A stretch of DNA of 64,000 nucleotides from Nymphaea colorata. Lineage: Eukaryota; Streptophyta; Magnoliopsida; Nymphaeales; Nymphaeaceae. The position numbers were made by a program, and so were the translations under genes. The notes below the pieces were generated by a model. It was not told the origin of the DNA. It worked only from the letters and a program-made list of their open reading frames with translations, and ran no database searches. The DNA lies in the NCBI RefSeq assembly GCF_008831285.2, contig NC_045151.1, forward strand, positions 4,399,544-4,463,543. Direction: 5' to 3'. Shown here in pieces: positions 33,835 through 46,185 of this stretch (its first letter is position 1; every line of letters starts with the position of its first letter).

Positions 33835-35190
33835 CTAATGCTCTTAAATTCTAAAAAAATGGCTAAATTTGGTTCAAAATTCGGATTCAGGTTCTGATAT
33901 GAATGTAAAAGTCAATTGTGAACTCAGATTTTGAATTTGGATTCAGATATAAATCTCTTTGTGTTTCAAATATGAATATCCAAAAAAGTGGACACAGTTA
34001 AAAGTATATCTGATTTGAATGTGATCTGCTGACATCCCAACTATATCCACATAAATTGTCCAACTCAACTCAAAGATCAGAAGACAAACATGCAGCCCCT
34101 GCGAAATGAATTAGCATAAGATTTGCAATTGGAAGGAATGCAACAGGCAAGCTTAGCATCACAAAGAGGTTCTGATACACTCTTCGTTACACATATCAAT
34201 GGCCAAAAAGAGCTGCAAATAAGCCAGATGTGGGGTGGTATGAGCAGTTGCCGGCTTTGTCTGGGATTGAAGAAGATCCCTTTTCCTTCCCTGGTCGCCC
34301 CACAAGTTCCCAGCAGCGATCGCGTGTGTGACCCAATTTCCTGCTGAGTACACTTAAGTTTGCTGTGATTTTTCTGTGTGTTTGAGTGGTACCTTTGTAT
34401 GCCTTGATTAGTGCCCGATTGTGAAAGGCACGCCATTCTTTCTTGGCTGTCTTCTATGGAGTCCATTTTAGGAGGGACGCTCATGACCCTTTGCCTTGAC
34501 ACCTCTCTCTGAATCATTTGACAAACCGCATTGAATTTTGGCCGCGGTATAGTATTTAGGATTTGAGTCCTTATGGCTTCATAGTCCTCACTCAATCCAA
34601 CGAGGACCTTGAAGATTTGATCTTCTTCAAAATGCTGTTTGTAAATGACTGGATCAGAGGTCGCTGGTCGATATTGGAGTAACTCATCATATAGACTCCC
34701 GAGTCTCCCAGTGTACCGCTGCACATCTTGGTCATGGAGGGTGAGATTGGCAATCTCGCATTGTATCTGGTATACTTGAGCAAGATTATTTTGCTCCCTA
34801 TAAAGTTCTTTTAGAGCCTCCCATATTCCGTGCGCGGTATCTTGATATGTAAACAGATTTGCTATGGATGGTTCTGTGGAGTTGAGCAGCCATGCCAAAA
34901 CCATGTCATTCTGTGATTCCCATTCATCATAGTTGGGGTCAGTAGTGGCTGGAGCTTTGATTTTCCCATTAATATATCGTGCCTTTAGAAACCTGTGGCA
35001 CTTGTAAATTCAGTATCTCTTCACAGGATTGTCCAAAAAATCTGAAAATTGGATAAAAAATACTATACACGTCCTCAAATCCAACACCACCTTACTCGAC
35101 CTCTGAATCGCCTCCACTCAAAAACGCGCTCCAGAGAAAGTCACGCCTGGAATGGCCTGTCTGGGCAGCAGCTGCGGCACTTCTAAAATG
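33835..35190 (-). mobile_element. antisense copia-3 fragment P (gag)
   Basis: The minus-strand frame from 34904 has the copia Gag UBN2 architecture: WLLNSTEPSIANLF, TAHGIWEALKELY and LYDELLQYRP. It then shifts and stops in the zinc-knuckle region near 34340. It is a deletion derivative of the fragment at 42.43-46.19 kb. At 34255 the sequence jumps across about 2.2 kb that is present there (42.86-45.03 kb). Near 35000 it lacks about 250 bases containing the Gag start, with the CCTTTAG microhomology at the join. 33835-34255 is shared with the other two fragments. Confidence 0.8.
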
Positions 35191-36800
35191 CCGTCTTCTT
35201 CCTCACCTCCTTATCTTGTTCTCCGGGATCTTCAGATAAACTTGCAGGACATGGTGAAGAGAAAGAACTGGACAGCGTGAGTGGTAAAGAAATGCAGGAT
35301 TTCTCCACTCCTTGTGGAGACGGTGGCGATGGGGGGTGTATTTTTGCAAGGGACACCCATTTGGTGGGTGCGTGGCCAAGTTTGCTATACAGTTGGAAGT
35401 GGGGCAGGCAGTTGATAACATGAAATGTTTGAAAAATGATAAATATTGAATTTTAGAAAATTTGGGGTGATTGCACCTTCTAAGAATTTCCAAACTATTA
35501 GAACATTGATTAGGAAATACTTGTTGCTCTTAAATTGTTGTGTAAACAAATTTATTAATTGAAAAATGTGGTTCTCATGTTTTAATAAATAATGAATAAG
35601 TGCACTTGAGCAATGTGTTCCTTTAAGGGGTAGCATTGATTGTGAAGGTTCCACGAATCTGCCCAGAAAATTCATAAAGGTTTATGAAACAATAGCTCTA
35701 GTGTCAAATGAACCTTCTATAATTTTGCTGTAGATTTATGGGACACTCACAAAGTGTCTCTATTGCCAAACGCCCACTTAGCTCCTTTATAAACTAAAGG
35801 GCAACACAAGGCACTGAGAGAGTTTGTAAACTTCGCCTTACGCAAAACGGTTCGCCTTACGCAAAACGGTGGGTGAGAAGATTACATCATAAAAACATGA
35901 AAGATGGTTGTTGTATATGAAAACACCCTTACTTTGAACCGGGTCCAGATCTAGAACTTTGAGAACATTTTTAGTTGTAATAACTTTGGATGTGATGTAT
36001 ATTCAAACTCCGATTTTAACTATGCATTGGACTCAGATATTTAAATTTGGATTTGGATATATAAATTCAGCTTTGTTTTATTTTGAATTTACTATCCAAT
36101 TGGATATATACCGAATTACTTAATTTTAAGACGATCTGTTATAAGTTAGTTTGTATGGGAAGAAAATATTTTTAACATCCAGTAACTTACATATCCATTC
36201 CTCTCTCCCGTTCTCGTCTTGGGTCAGCAATTTTGGGCAGGAGGTTAGACTTGTATCTTATTATCCAGTCATTGGTGCAAAACCCATAAATTGCCCAAGC
36301 CACATATCTAAATAAGCTTTGTGATTCTGAGAAAAGAAAAAAAAAAACAAGATCACATATCCAAATTTTTTACATAATAAAATAGGATAGATGAAAACCG
36401 TAGAAAAAGAAATCTGCAAACGTGAGAAAAGGGAAGCGTAGAAGATTGGGATTTATACATTTTTCCCATATTTGTTTAGCAGAAAAAATATATGGCACTT
36501 TGCCAGTGTGCATAGAAGCCTATGGGCTCACCATAGTCGAAAATCGGTAGAGCTTCTGATTGGAGGCAAACAAATGGACCCTTAAAGATTAATTCTCTCA
36601 TAAACTCAGCAACTTGAGAAATTTAATTTTCTGAGTTAAAAGAAAGCGAGAGTCTTGTTGTATTTTTGTACTCTCCACCACGGCAGCGGTGGACCTAATT
36701 AGAGGGGTGCATGCGCACTTGCTCACTATTGTAAGTTTGATCTCTTCCTTAATTTGCCTAATTTCTTCACTTCTGATTCTTTTCCTCTACTCTTCCCGTC
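35191..36800. other. intergenic, no gene recognised
   Basis: AT-rich. The only notable structure is an 18-base tandem duplication (CGCCTTACGCAAAACGGT at about 35838 and 35856). Confidence 0.5.
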
Positions 36801-36830
36801 TACCCAGAAACAGGGGAGGTTGGCGTTAGT

Positions 36831-37038
36831 AATGGGCGTACTTGCAGAAGCGCTCTTTCTGTTATTTTGGAAGCCATCACCAGTTTATTGAAAGAAAAGG
36901 TCGGCCTCATCTTGAATGCCAAATGCGTAATCGTCAACCTCCAGAGGAAGCTGGAACTATTACCGGCAGCCCTCAAGGTTGCACGTCGCAAGCCCTTTTC
37001 CAGCAACAAGGGTGACAAAGGTCTGGACGACAGCTGAA
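36831..37038 (+). pseudogene. CC-NBS-LRR N-terminal relic
   Basis: ATG at 36831 begins MGVLAEAL. After a one-base frame change near 36855 the other frame reads SVILEAITSLLKEKVGLILN, AK and VNLQRKLELLPAALKVARRK to a TGA at about 37036. This is the coiled-coil (Rx-type) start of a plant NLR immune receptor, with the usual L-L-K-E...NAK..L..LQ..L..L..AL spacing. It resembles the larger NLR relic at 50.1 kb (LLKETKYHILNAKDDLKKLQ). No NB-ARC domain follows before the terpene synthase locus. Confidence 0.6.
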
Positions 37039-37322
37039 GGCTTGAGCTCGGCAAAAGGGAGAAGGATCCTTTAACTTCATGGAACAAGGTAAGAAAGCCT
37101 TGGACCATTCTGCATGGGTTTTACATTTTTTAGAGTATGCACCAAATCTCATGTTTCATTCTCTTCTTGTGCTTTAAATTAAGCAGCCATGGCGTCACAC
37201 CAACATTGATGCTTAATGGCTTGACTAAAGGTGGATGGTTCCAAATCTTTAGAGGTGACCACAAGAAGTGATTTATGAGGTGTAGGGATATAAAGGAAAT
37301 TATGACTGTGTGCATACATGTG

Positions 37323-37330
<8 letters not shown>

Positions 37331-37392
<62 letters not shown>

Positions 37393-37396
37393 AGAG
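37331..37396. repeat. (GA)n microsatellite
   Basis: An almost perfect GA run of about 60 bases just beyond the 3' end of the terpene synthase gene. Confidence 0.95.
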
Positions 37397-37528
37397 AGAG
37401 AATACTGAATTTAATTTATTAATGTACCCATTTTATTACATAATGATACATAGCATGATAAGTAGGATTCGGGTAATGGGCACCAACATGGTTGATAGAT
37501 TGGGAAAACAGCGACACTGGTGAGTTGC

Positions 37529-40050
37529 TTAGGCAGTCTGGATGGGCTCGGCAATGAGAGAGTAGATGTGGTCCATGGACTCATGCTCCAAGGCACTGAT
37601 GCCATCTTCATAATCATACATGCACTGGGAGACCCTCGCAATGTTGAGAGCCACGTTCATGAAGGAACGAGAGAAGGCGATCTGTTGCTGCTGCTGCTGA
37701 GCAGAGAGCAGCTTCCTGTTCAGCGTCCTCCATGCATTCCTCAACAAGTTCCTTATGTGCTGCCGTGCTTGCTCCTCCGCTACCCCTGCCTCGTTCATAT
37801 AAATCTGGACCGATCTAGGCTGGTTTACTCTCCTGAATCCAACCTTTGATCAAGTGTTCAACATATAAAGAGAAGATCATCAGCCAATTAAAACAGAAAA
37901 ACAGAACAAGAACACTGTCAACTCCGAAGTTATTACTAGTTAACCAGCACAAAATACACTAAACTAACCCTGGATCTCTGGAGGTCAGCCGAGAGACGAA
38001 TTATCATCGATGACAAGTTGATGATGTTGGACTCAGACTGCAGCTGATGGATGGATTGTTCCTCAATGTTTTGGGAGAGGAAGAAGTAGGCAGGGAGGAG
38101 AATAGGGCTGGTCATGGCTGCCCGGATGTTGCTCAAATATTCCTCTAGCCTTGGTGTCTGTCGGGCATGGTGCCACCTTGCTTCAACCAAGTCATCTCTG
38201 CACACACTCACCCACTGCGCAAGAGTAGAAGAGAGCAAGTCAATTAGAAAGTGAAGCTAATATACTAATGTGATGATGTGAAGAGTAGAAGAAAGCTTTG
38301 ATAAAGAAAGTGTCGTACTGCTCTCCTCATGTGTGAAGTTATATCACGGCCATGCCTCCTAAGAACAGTGTAGCTGATCTGGTTGGTTGTGTTGTAGACA
38401 GCCGCATAGAAGACCCTCAGTGACTGTGGCAGCTGCTCTGCCGCTTGAAGATCCCACCTGCGTATATACAATATACAGCACCCACATTGGCTCCTAACAA
38501 TGTGAAGCAGAAACTAGAGACAGAGTTGCTACCTCTAATTTACCAACCATAATCATCCTTTACCTCTCAACAACTTGCACAAAGCATTCGAGCTCCTGAA
38601 CAGACTGATGCTCGCCGAAGATGTCCTCAACGGTGGCCATCAAGTAGGAGACCCTGGCGAATTGCATCCTGTACTGTGAGAACTGTGGCTCATGCATCTT
38701 CCCCACCGCCATGAAGTAGCTCTCCACCAGGCTATCTCTGGCGAAGCTAATGTGCTGGCCCAAGCCCAAGTCCCTCCACCACCAACAAACACCCAAAACA
38801 AACGACTCATGGTTGATTATTAGTGGACCCAATGATGCAGACCAGCAACAATGTAACATACATGATATTCATTACAGGTATACATATATGCATAGAATGG
38901 CATTAGTTGCTGCATTATTATCAACTATTAACCAAGTTATTTAAGCAAAAGTGCAAGAATGAATTGTACCCAGATAACTCCCTGAGGTCTCTTTGGTGGA
39001 TTGTCTGCACCATGTAGAAGTCCAGCCTAGCGAACTCATGCAGCACTTGGCTTCTACTGTCCGTCCTCTCGAATGTGTCAATATACTCTCGGGCCTCCAC
39101 CCTGCGAACCCTTCTGTGGAGTGGAACCTGCAGAGCACGCTGTACCTGTCGAGACATCCTCTGGTCCATGCGGCTTATCCTTGCTCTAAGATGCTCTGAA
39201 GAGAAGGCCGGAGCTTCTTCCAACACAGTTTCTCCTTCACAGGCTAGTTGTGATGCTTCCGGCCAGACTGTTCCCGAAATCTACTAAAGCACTCTATGAA
39301 ATGCAAAAAGAAACTTTAATGGTTAGTGTCAATTAACACATTTGTAATAGATAGTCTATATTAAGAACTAATTATTGAGTCAATATTTTGGAACTAACAC
39401 ATGTGTATATATATATGTATACCTGCAGAAACATTATAGCCATGTTGCCTCAGAATTCTGAACCGAAGTGAAGAAGAGTAGAGGTCTTCAAATCCTCTAG
39501 TGCTCCTGGATATGGCATCTAGTGATCGCCTGATCTCACTCTCAAAGTGATAGGCTACACCTAAATGTTCGAGTGAATCAATGAGCTCCAACTGAGCCAC
39601 TTGCTCAGTTGTAGATGTTATAAGTTGTTGGACTTCTCTTCTCAATTCTTCAACTCTGGTCCTTTATGTTTCGATATGCTTTCATTTTCATGTCTTTGAA
39701 TTAGGATCACATCATAATACCAAAATAAACAAAATAATAGCCAGATCAGAGGTATGGAAAATTACTGATGTTGCACTGGTAATGGACTGGATGAAGTCAT
39801 AGTTCCATGTACTTGGCTGGTATCTGGAAGGCCTCCTTTGAGCAGCAAACCTACCACAGCCCTCAGCCCTTGGCTCACATCTCACAAGGGTGGTGCTCCA
39901 TGGCTTGAACCCAGCCTTACTATTAGGAGCAAGCTTGGGGGAAGTAACGAAAGGAGTGGAAAGGGAGGCAAGATGAGCAGCCATTAGAACAGTGTGTATT
40001 TGTTGTTGAATGCCGAATACTTTCACTGGCTCTCGGATGACTTTTCTCAT
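37529..40050 (-). pseudogene. plastid-type terpene synthase pseudogene, seven exons
   Basis: Class I plant terpene synthases ionise prenyl diphosphates with Mg2+ held by DDxxD and NSE/DTE motifs. The exons are about 40050-39766 (transit-peptide-like leader; RRPSRYQPSTWNYDFIQ, the RR-x8-W motif), 39655-39423, 39283-38970 (VPLHRRVRRVEAREYI), about 38789-38564 (WWWRDLGL), 38457-38319 (YNTTNQISY), 38214-37969 and 37843-37529 (stop TAA). Exon 3 lacks 47 bases found in the partial copy at 46.6 kb, which puts the normal splice product out of frame. The exon-4 acceptor is unclear: the phase-compatible AG before WWW is missing. DDxxD is replaced by EDIFG, and the second motif reads ADLQRSRVG without its Thr/Ser and Glu. 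Exons 4-7 stay open although dead. A TPS-b-like monoterpene synthase ancestor is my inference. Confidence 0.9.
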
Positions 40051-41334
40051 GATTGGTTTGCTAGTTTATATAGAGCTGCATCCGAGTGTGCATTGCGTGT
40101 CTATAATTGTTAGAGAATTTTAATTAGGTTCAATCTCTTAAAATATGGTGTTTGAGTAAGCTATAAATGTTTAATGCTTTTTCCTTTGTATATAAATAGA
40201 AAGCATTAAACTATGACACTTGCCCAAGCCATAATTATTTGGTACTTTTATTTTATAGATAGAATGCATTCTTTCTTCATGTTTTTGATATGCATTTTAA
40301 TCCGACACTGATTAGCTAATGTTCACCACTTAAAACCACTTTTATTAAAGACCATGTTTATTTTTTACAAGTATTTGAGTAATTGCACCCATTCACCTTT
40401 AAGTGGTGCAACTTGCTGTTTCAACAATATTATGAACATGGTTTGCTAGCGTATAAAGAGCTGCATCCAAGTGCATATTGTGTGTCTATAATGGTATTTG
40501 CGTAAGCTATAAATGTTTGATGCTTTTTTCTTTCCACATAAATAGAATACATTAAACTATGTCACTTCCCTAAGCCATAATTATTTTGTACTTTTATTTT
40601 ATTTGCATATAGATAGAATGCTTCTTCACGTTTTTATATGCATTATCCAACACTTATTAGCTAATGTTCGCCACTTAAAACCATTTTTATCAAAGACCAC
40701 GTTACTTTTTACACGTTTTTGAGTAATTGCACCCCTTCACCTTAAGTGGTGCAAATTTCCATTTCAACAAATGCATTGTTTCTTCATGTTTTTGATATGC
40801 ACTACAATCCGTAACTTATTATCTAGTGTTTGCCACTTAAAACCATTTTTATCAAAGACCATGTTTATTTTTTACACGTATTTGAGTAATTGCACCCCTT
40901 CACCTTTAAGTGGTGGCAACTTGTCGTTTCAACAATATTATGAACATGGTTCGCTAGCTTATAGAGAGCCGTAATCGAGTGCACATTGCATGTCTATAAT
41001 GGTTAGAGAATTTCAATGACAAGTAACATCTTACATTATGTTGCTTACATAAGCTATAGTCGTTTGACACACTTTCTTTGAGCAAAAAAAAATGCACTAA
41101 AAGTTGTTGTTTGTGTAAGTTATAATTCTCTGTATAAATGTAGAAAGTATTCATTGCTTCAATGAAAATTTTAATGGGTCAGTGTCGGAAGCAGCCCCAC
41201 CAGCCGGCCCACACCAACCGCGATGTGTTTCTCATTGTGCCGAGAGAAGTATGTAAGGGAAAAGAGCAAAAAGAAAAAATGATGAAAACATGTGGCAGTC
41301 CCAACTATCTTTCAGGCATTTTTCACAAAAGAAA
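40051..41334. repeat. tandem-repeated upstream region of the terpene synthase
   Basis: The stretch TGTCTATAAT...GTTCACCACTTAAAACCA...TTTGCTAG recurs about three times (anchors near 40097, 40482 and 40992), with units of roughly 385-510 bases. The third unit contains a further partial duplicate. The motif AAGTGGTGCAACTTG recurs in each unit. The whole region is found again at 47.37-48.42 kb beside the second terpene synthase copy. It may hold promoter elements, but none can be assigned. Confidence 0.8.
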
Positions 41335-41434
41335 NNNNNNNNNNNNNNNNNNNNNNNNNNNNNNNNNNNNNNNNNNNNNNNNNNNNNNNNNNNNNNNNNN
41401 NNNNNNNNNNNNNNNNNNNNNNNNNNNNNNNNNN
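41335..41434. other. assembly gap of 100 N
   Basis: Exactly 100 unknown bases, the conventional size for a gap of unknown length. The open frames reported across it are artefacts. Confidence 1.
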
Positions 41435-42284
41435 TGTAAGATTCAAATCTTAAGGGAGACTGATATGTAAAAAGCTGAAAATTAATGAAGTTTTTGTAGT
41501 TTTTTTTTTTGGGTTGGTGCGGGCAAGTGCCCACACTAGCAATAATGTAGCTCTGCCACTAGGCACAGTAGCTAAGCTTTCACTATGGTCTGCACGCTAT
41601 GCATCCCATTTTGGCTGCTGTAAATAAAATTTCTTGTTAATACAAGTCCAGACCGTAACTCCCACCATCTTCCAATTTGGATCAGCATATCAGATTTGGA
41701 TCAGATATCTGACCAAAGCACCTTTTCCAAGGCACCAAAAGCAGACTTGACTTTATGGGACTTTATTGTAAAAAAATGACTTCTAATACTCATTCTGCTC
41801 TCCGAAACAGGAGAAACGCAAAACTTTTGACCTTTTTCTGATTTTGTTTGATGAATTTAGCAAGTTAAAACTACGGGAAGCCCCGTATAAGCCAATGGTA
41901 CATGTCCACTCTTCATTTCCTAAAATCTCATTACATGTCTTTATGGTTGCAAGCCAGTGGTAGAGCGAAAAATTTGTGGTTGAGGGGAACTTCAAGTGTA
42001 AGATTCAAATCTTAAGGGAGACTGATATGTAAAAAGCTGAAAATTAATGAAGTTTTTGTAGTTTTTTTTTTTTTGGGTTGGTGCGGGCAAGTGCCCACAC
42101 TAGCAATAATGTAGCTCTGCCACTAGGACACAGTAGCTAAGCTTTCACTATGGTCTGCACGCTATGCATCCCCATTTTTGGCTGCTGTAAATAAAATTTC
42201 TTGTTAATACAAGTCCAGACCGTAACTCCCACCATCTTCCAATTTGGATCAGCATATCAGATTTGGATCAGATATCTGACCAAA
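41435..42284 (+). repeat. near-identical direct repeats next to the gap
   Basis: 41435-41716 and 41997-42284 carry the same sequence (TGTAAGATTCAAATC ... GATATCTGACCAAA). The differences I see are mostly single-base length changes: 11 T against 13 T, CCCATTTT against CCCCATTTTT, and one extra A. The first copy starts at the very first base after the gap. Confidence 0.9.
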
Positions 42285-42944
42285 CTCTATCGAAAAAAAT
42301 CACATATGAAAAAAGAAAATATCTGGTTAATAAGGCAGATCATATTTGCATTTAAGAAATGACATATGATTGGATTCAGATATACATAATATCCTATCAC
42401 ATTTGGATTCATCGGATTTATTTTTAAAGAAATATCTTATATCTAATGCTCTTAAATTCTAAAAAATGGCTATATTTGGTTTAAATTTGGATTCAGATTC
42501 AGATATGAATGTAAAGTCAATTGTGAAATCAGATTTTGAATTTGGATTCAGATATAAATTTCTTTGTTTTTCAAATACGAATATCCAAAAAGTGGATACA
42601 GTTAAAAGTATATCTGATTTGAATGTGATCTGCTGACATCCCAACTATATCCTCATAAATTGTCCAACTCAACTCAAAGATCAGAAGACAAACATGCCTG
42701 TGAAGTGAATTAGCATGAGATTTGCAATTGGAAGGAAAGCAACAGGCAAGCTTAGCATCGCCAAGAGGTTCTGATACACTCTTTGTTACGCATATCAATG
42801 GCCAAAAAGATTAGCAATAAGCCAGATGTGGGCTGGTATGAGCAGTTGCCGGCAGGGTTAATAGCTTTTCAATGAGTGGACTTGGATTGTGGATCTAGCA
42901 TTAGGAGCTGCCAGCCAGGTTTGCTTGTCATATGCCATCAGCCA

Positions 42945-43394
42945 TAGGGATGTCAACGGATCAGATTCGAATAAAATATACTCTTAACGATATGTAGCTG
43001 TTTTTCAAATATTCACGTGTTCATATTTGAATTCTGATTTGAACATGAATGAATAAAAGTCATTTCTAAGTCTGAAATCAAATTTTGCAATCTGAATATG
43101 ATCTGAATCCAACCTTGCATTCACTTCCAAATCTGAATTTTGAACCAAATCTAGCTGACTTTCAATATATAAGAGTGTTAGATGTATGATATTTGTTTTA
43201 AAACTAAATCCGGTCTGAATTTGAATCTGATCAAATATTTACATATATCTGAATCCGAACCAATAGAATGTCATTTCTTAAATCCAGACCTGATCTGATT
43301 TTTCCATTGGACATTATATTTTTTTTCTATAACTGGTTTTTCAGAATGGTTTGGTTGGATATCTGATTCAAAATCGAATATATTGACATCCTTA
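42945..43394. mobile_element. MITE-like element, copy 1
   Basis: The ends TAGGGATGTCAA and TTGACATCCTTA are imperfect inverted repeats. The 450 bases between are AT-rich and dominated by GATCTGAAT/ATTCAGATC words on both strands. A copy lies at 51719-52167. I could not demonstrate a target duplication (left ATCAGCCA, right CTTAACCA), so class assignment is open. A hAT-type non-autonomous element is one possibility. Confidence 0.45.
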
Positions 43395-43779
43395 CTTAAC
43401 CAGAAATTCCTATCTCCACCACAGGAAATGGGAGTCAAAGATGCACCATGATATGTGCGTGATACTACTACTTCCTTCGAACCGAAGTGGCCATAGGTAT
43501 TGGCAGATGATCTATGTTTCAAATCTAGGAAATGATGAGATCATTCAACCTTCTTTGATGCACATTTCAGTTTCTTTCTTTCCAAAGTCTAGAGAAGTAA
43601 CACCCAAAAGAATGGAACTAAGGATGTACCGTCAGTGCGCTCCTCAAGCCAACTAGCTAGCTATGCTATGGCATGTCAATTCCAAATAGTTGACTATAAT
43701 ATATTACATCACAGACCCGAAAAGAAAATTGAATGTATAGATAACAATAATTTAAGTTTGAAGCAATACTTGACGAACA

Positions 43780-44585
43780 ATATACTAGACAAAGCAGACC
43801 ACATAATTGCTGGAATTTATTTCTAAATCTTTCATGCACATGTACGAAACATTTTCACCCAAATACCCTGAGGTGTTCAAGTGACAGCGGCTTATTGAGA
43901 AGGAGTTCAAGAGGAATTTTTCCTTCCATGCTAGGGTTTGGAACTCGGATGGATATATAACATGCTGTCCCAATATCATCGCTCCAAGGTACGTTCATGT
44001 GCATCATAAGAGCCCGAGCAATATTCAGAAGTTGTCGGTTTTTTCTTTCTGCAATGCTGTTTTGCTGAGGCGTCCCGACGCAGGTACATTGGTGTTGTAT
44101 TCAATGCTTCCTCATAAAGTTTTTCAATGCATCATTCACAAGCATTTTAATCTCAGTACCATATTGGATGAGAATGATGGCACAGAATTCTTCAAAAATT
44201 TTTGGCACTTCACTCTAATTTTTGATAAAATAAATCCAAGTTACATGAGTCATATCATCAATGAAAGAGACAGAACTTAAAACCGGCATGAGAGTCCTCT
44301 GGGGCAGGTCCCCAAACATCTGAGTGAATGAGATCGAAAGCTTTTTCAGACCTTTCATGAATTGGCTAGAAGGTGGGGCATGTGAATTTGGCGAATTCGC
44401 ATGCATTACATGCTTTATTATCATCAATGGTGAGGGAAGGGATGAGGGTACTGAGGTTCCGATCATATATATGTCCTAATCAAGCATGTCAAATTTGATA
44501 GTCTGTCCTTTGGGTCGATTTTGATTTGGTGAAAAACCTCAAACTGTCGGTATCCAAAGTGTAGAGGTCACCATGGCATCGGCCC
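43780..44585 (-). pseudogene. copia-3 integrase region (broken)
   Basis: The minus strand has pieces of the copia integrase C-terminal half: a GTACYISIRVPNSSIEGKIP-like segment (clearer in the copy at 52.6 kb), then QHVIYPSEF and FLLNSFSISRCHL here. It is interrupted by stops and small deletions. Confidence 0.6.
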
Positions 44586-45125
44586 TTACCAATCACCTTC
44601 TTCGTGCTCGGGTCCTGAAATGTTACATCCTTCTTGGAGAAAACAACCAGAATCATAATCTTGAGTGATTTTGCTAACAGACATAAGGTTGACAGCTAGC
44701 TTAGGAACAAGTAAAGTGGAACTAATATTTTTCTCGAAGAATGTTTTTCCAATGCCAGCAACAACCATAGATGAAGTATCAGCAGAAAAAACAGAACGAT
44801 GAAGATCCTTATTTAGATCTGCAAGTCTTGTGGGATCAATAGTCATGTGATCAGTAGCACCAGAATCAACTATCCAGGATTTATTTTTAGTGGCAGTCAA
44901 TAAGGCATAGAACTTACCATCTAAGACGTCGCCCACTGGTTGGGAAGATACAAGATTTGCATTAGAGAATTTCTGGAAGAATTTTTCTAGGTCATCTTTG
45001 GTGACAAAGTTTGCAAGGTTGATGTCTTTGTCTGGGATTGAAGAAGATCCCTTTTCCTTCCCTAGTCGCCCCACAAGTTCCCAGCAGCGATCGCGTGTGT
45101 GACCCAATTCCTGCAGTGAGTACAC
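44586..45125 (-). pseudogene. copia-3 gag C-terminus and protease
   Basis: A 179-codon minus-strand frame. It starts inside the zinc knuckle (QELGHTRDRCW; the CTHC half is in another frame, so one base is lost there). It passes a linker and reaches the aspartic protease with SWIVDSGATDHMT and the flap/strand segment LLVPKLAVNLMSVSKIT. The protease active-site triad DSG is intact. It ends in GPEHEEGDW, after which the integrase region is out of frame. Confidence 0.8.
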
Positions 45126-45915
45126 TTAAGTTTCCTGTGATTTTTCCATGTGTTTGGGTGCTACCTTTGTATGCCTTGATTAGTGCCCGATTGTGAAAGG
45201 CATGCTATTCTTTCTTGGCTGTCTTCTATGGAGTCCGTTTGAGGAGGGACGCTCATGACTCTTCACCTTGACACCTCTCTCTGAATCATTTGACAAACAG
45301 CATTCAATTTTGGCAGTGCCATAGTATTCAGAATTTGAGTCCTTATGGCTTCATAGTCCTCACTCAATCCAATGAGGGCCTTGAAGATTTGATCTTCTTC
45401 AAAACACTGTTTGTAAATGACTGGTTCAGAGGTCGCTGGTCAATATTGGAGGATCTCATCGTATAGACTCCTAAGTCTCCCAATGTACCACTGCACATCT
45501 TGGTCATGGAGGGTGAGATTGGCAATCTCGCATTGTATATGGTATACTTGAGCAAGATTATTTTGCTCACTGTAAAGTTCTTTTAGAGCATCCCATATTC
45601 CGTGCGTGGTATCTTGATATATAAACAGATTTGCTATGGATGGTTATGTAGAGTTGAGCAGCCATGCCATAACCATGTAATTCTCTGCTTCCCATTCATC
45701 ATAGTAGGGATTAGTAGAGGCTGGTGCTTTGATTTGCCCGTTAATACATCATGCCTTTGATCTTCCACTAAGAACCAAGCGAGAAGCCTTCGTAAAACTC
45801 AAATAGTTAGCACCATTGAGTGGGGTGGAGGCAATTTTCAGGGTATTATGCTCAGTGGACTTGGCTCCCTTGAATGTTTCATCTCTTTGATTTGAGCTAG
45901 CAGCGTCGTCGGCCA
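45126..45915 (-). pseudogene. copia-3 gag N-terminal and UBN2 region
   Basis: ATG at 45915 opens MADDAASSNQRDETFKGAKS and leads to LNGANYLSFTKASRLVLSGR, then a stop at about 45750 where fragment P continues as ARYINGKIKAPATTD. The UBN2 part with NNLAQVYHIQ-like and TLHDQDVQ segments follows with several frame breaks. Together with 34.08-34.99 kb it defines the family's Gag. Confidence 0.75.
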
Positions 45916-46185
45916 TGATATTGGCGCTGCGGATTCCCAGCTGAAGTCAGTCTGGGTCCCAGGCGACTCTCTCTGTCGCAGGAGGTCGCAAGGTCCTTTA
46001 GAAACCTGTGGCACTTTTAAATTCTGTATATCTTCACTGGATTGTCCAAAAAATCTGAAAATTGGATAAAAAATACTAGACACGTGCCCAAATCCAACGC
46101 CACCTTACTCGACCTCTGAATCGCCTCTAGTCAAAAACGCGCTTCAGAGAAAGTCACGCCTGGAATGCCCTGTTTGGCAGGGTTT

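Larger units (their letters stand above)
42430..46185 (-). mobile_element. antisense copia-3 fragment Q (gag, protease, integrase)
   Basis: The longest of three related antisense fragments. Read on the minus strand it has a leader, Gag, zinc knuckle, protease and part of the integrase, then non-coding repeat-like DNA. RT and RNase H are absent, and no LTR or tRNA-Met primer site was found. Its right edge at about 46185 cuts into the second terpene synthase copy. A short terminal-inverted-repeat element sits inside at 42945-43394. Confidence 0.75.

Noticed and set aside
41162-41534. Open frames spanning the run of N
   Set aside because: They exist only because unknown bases do not produce stops.
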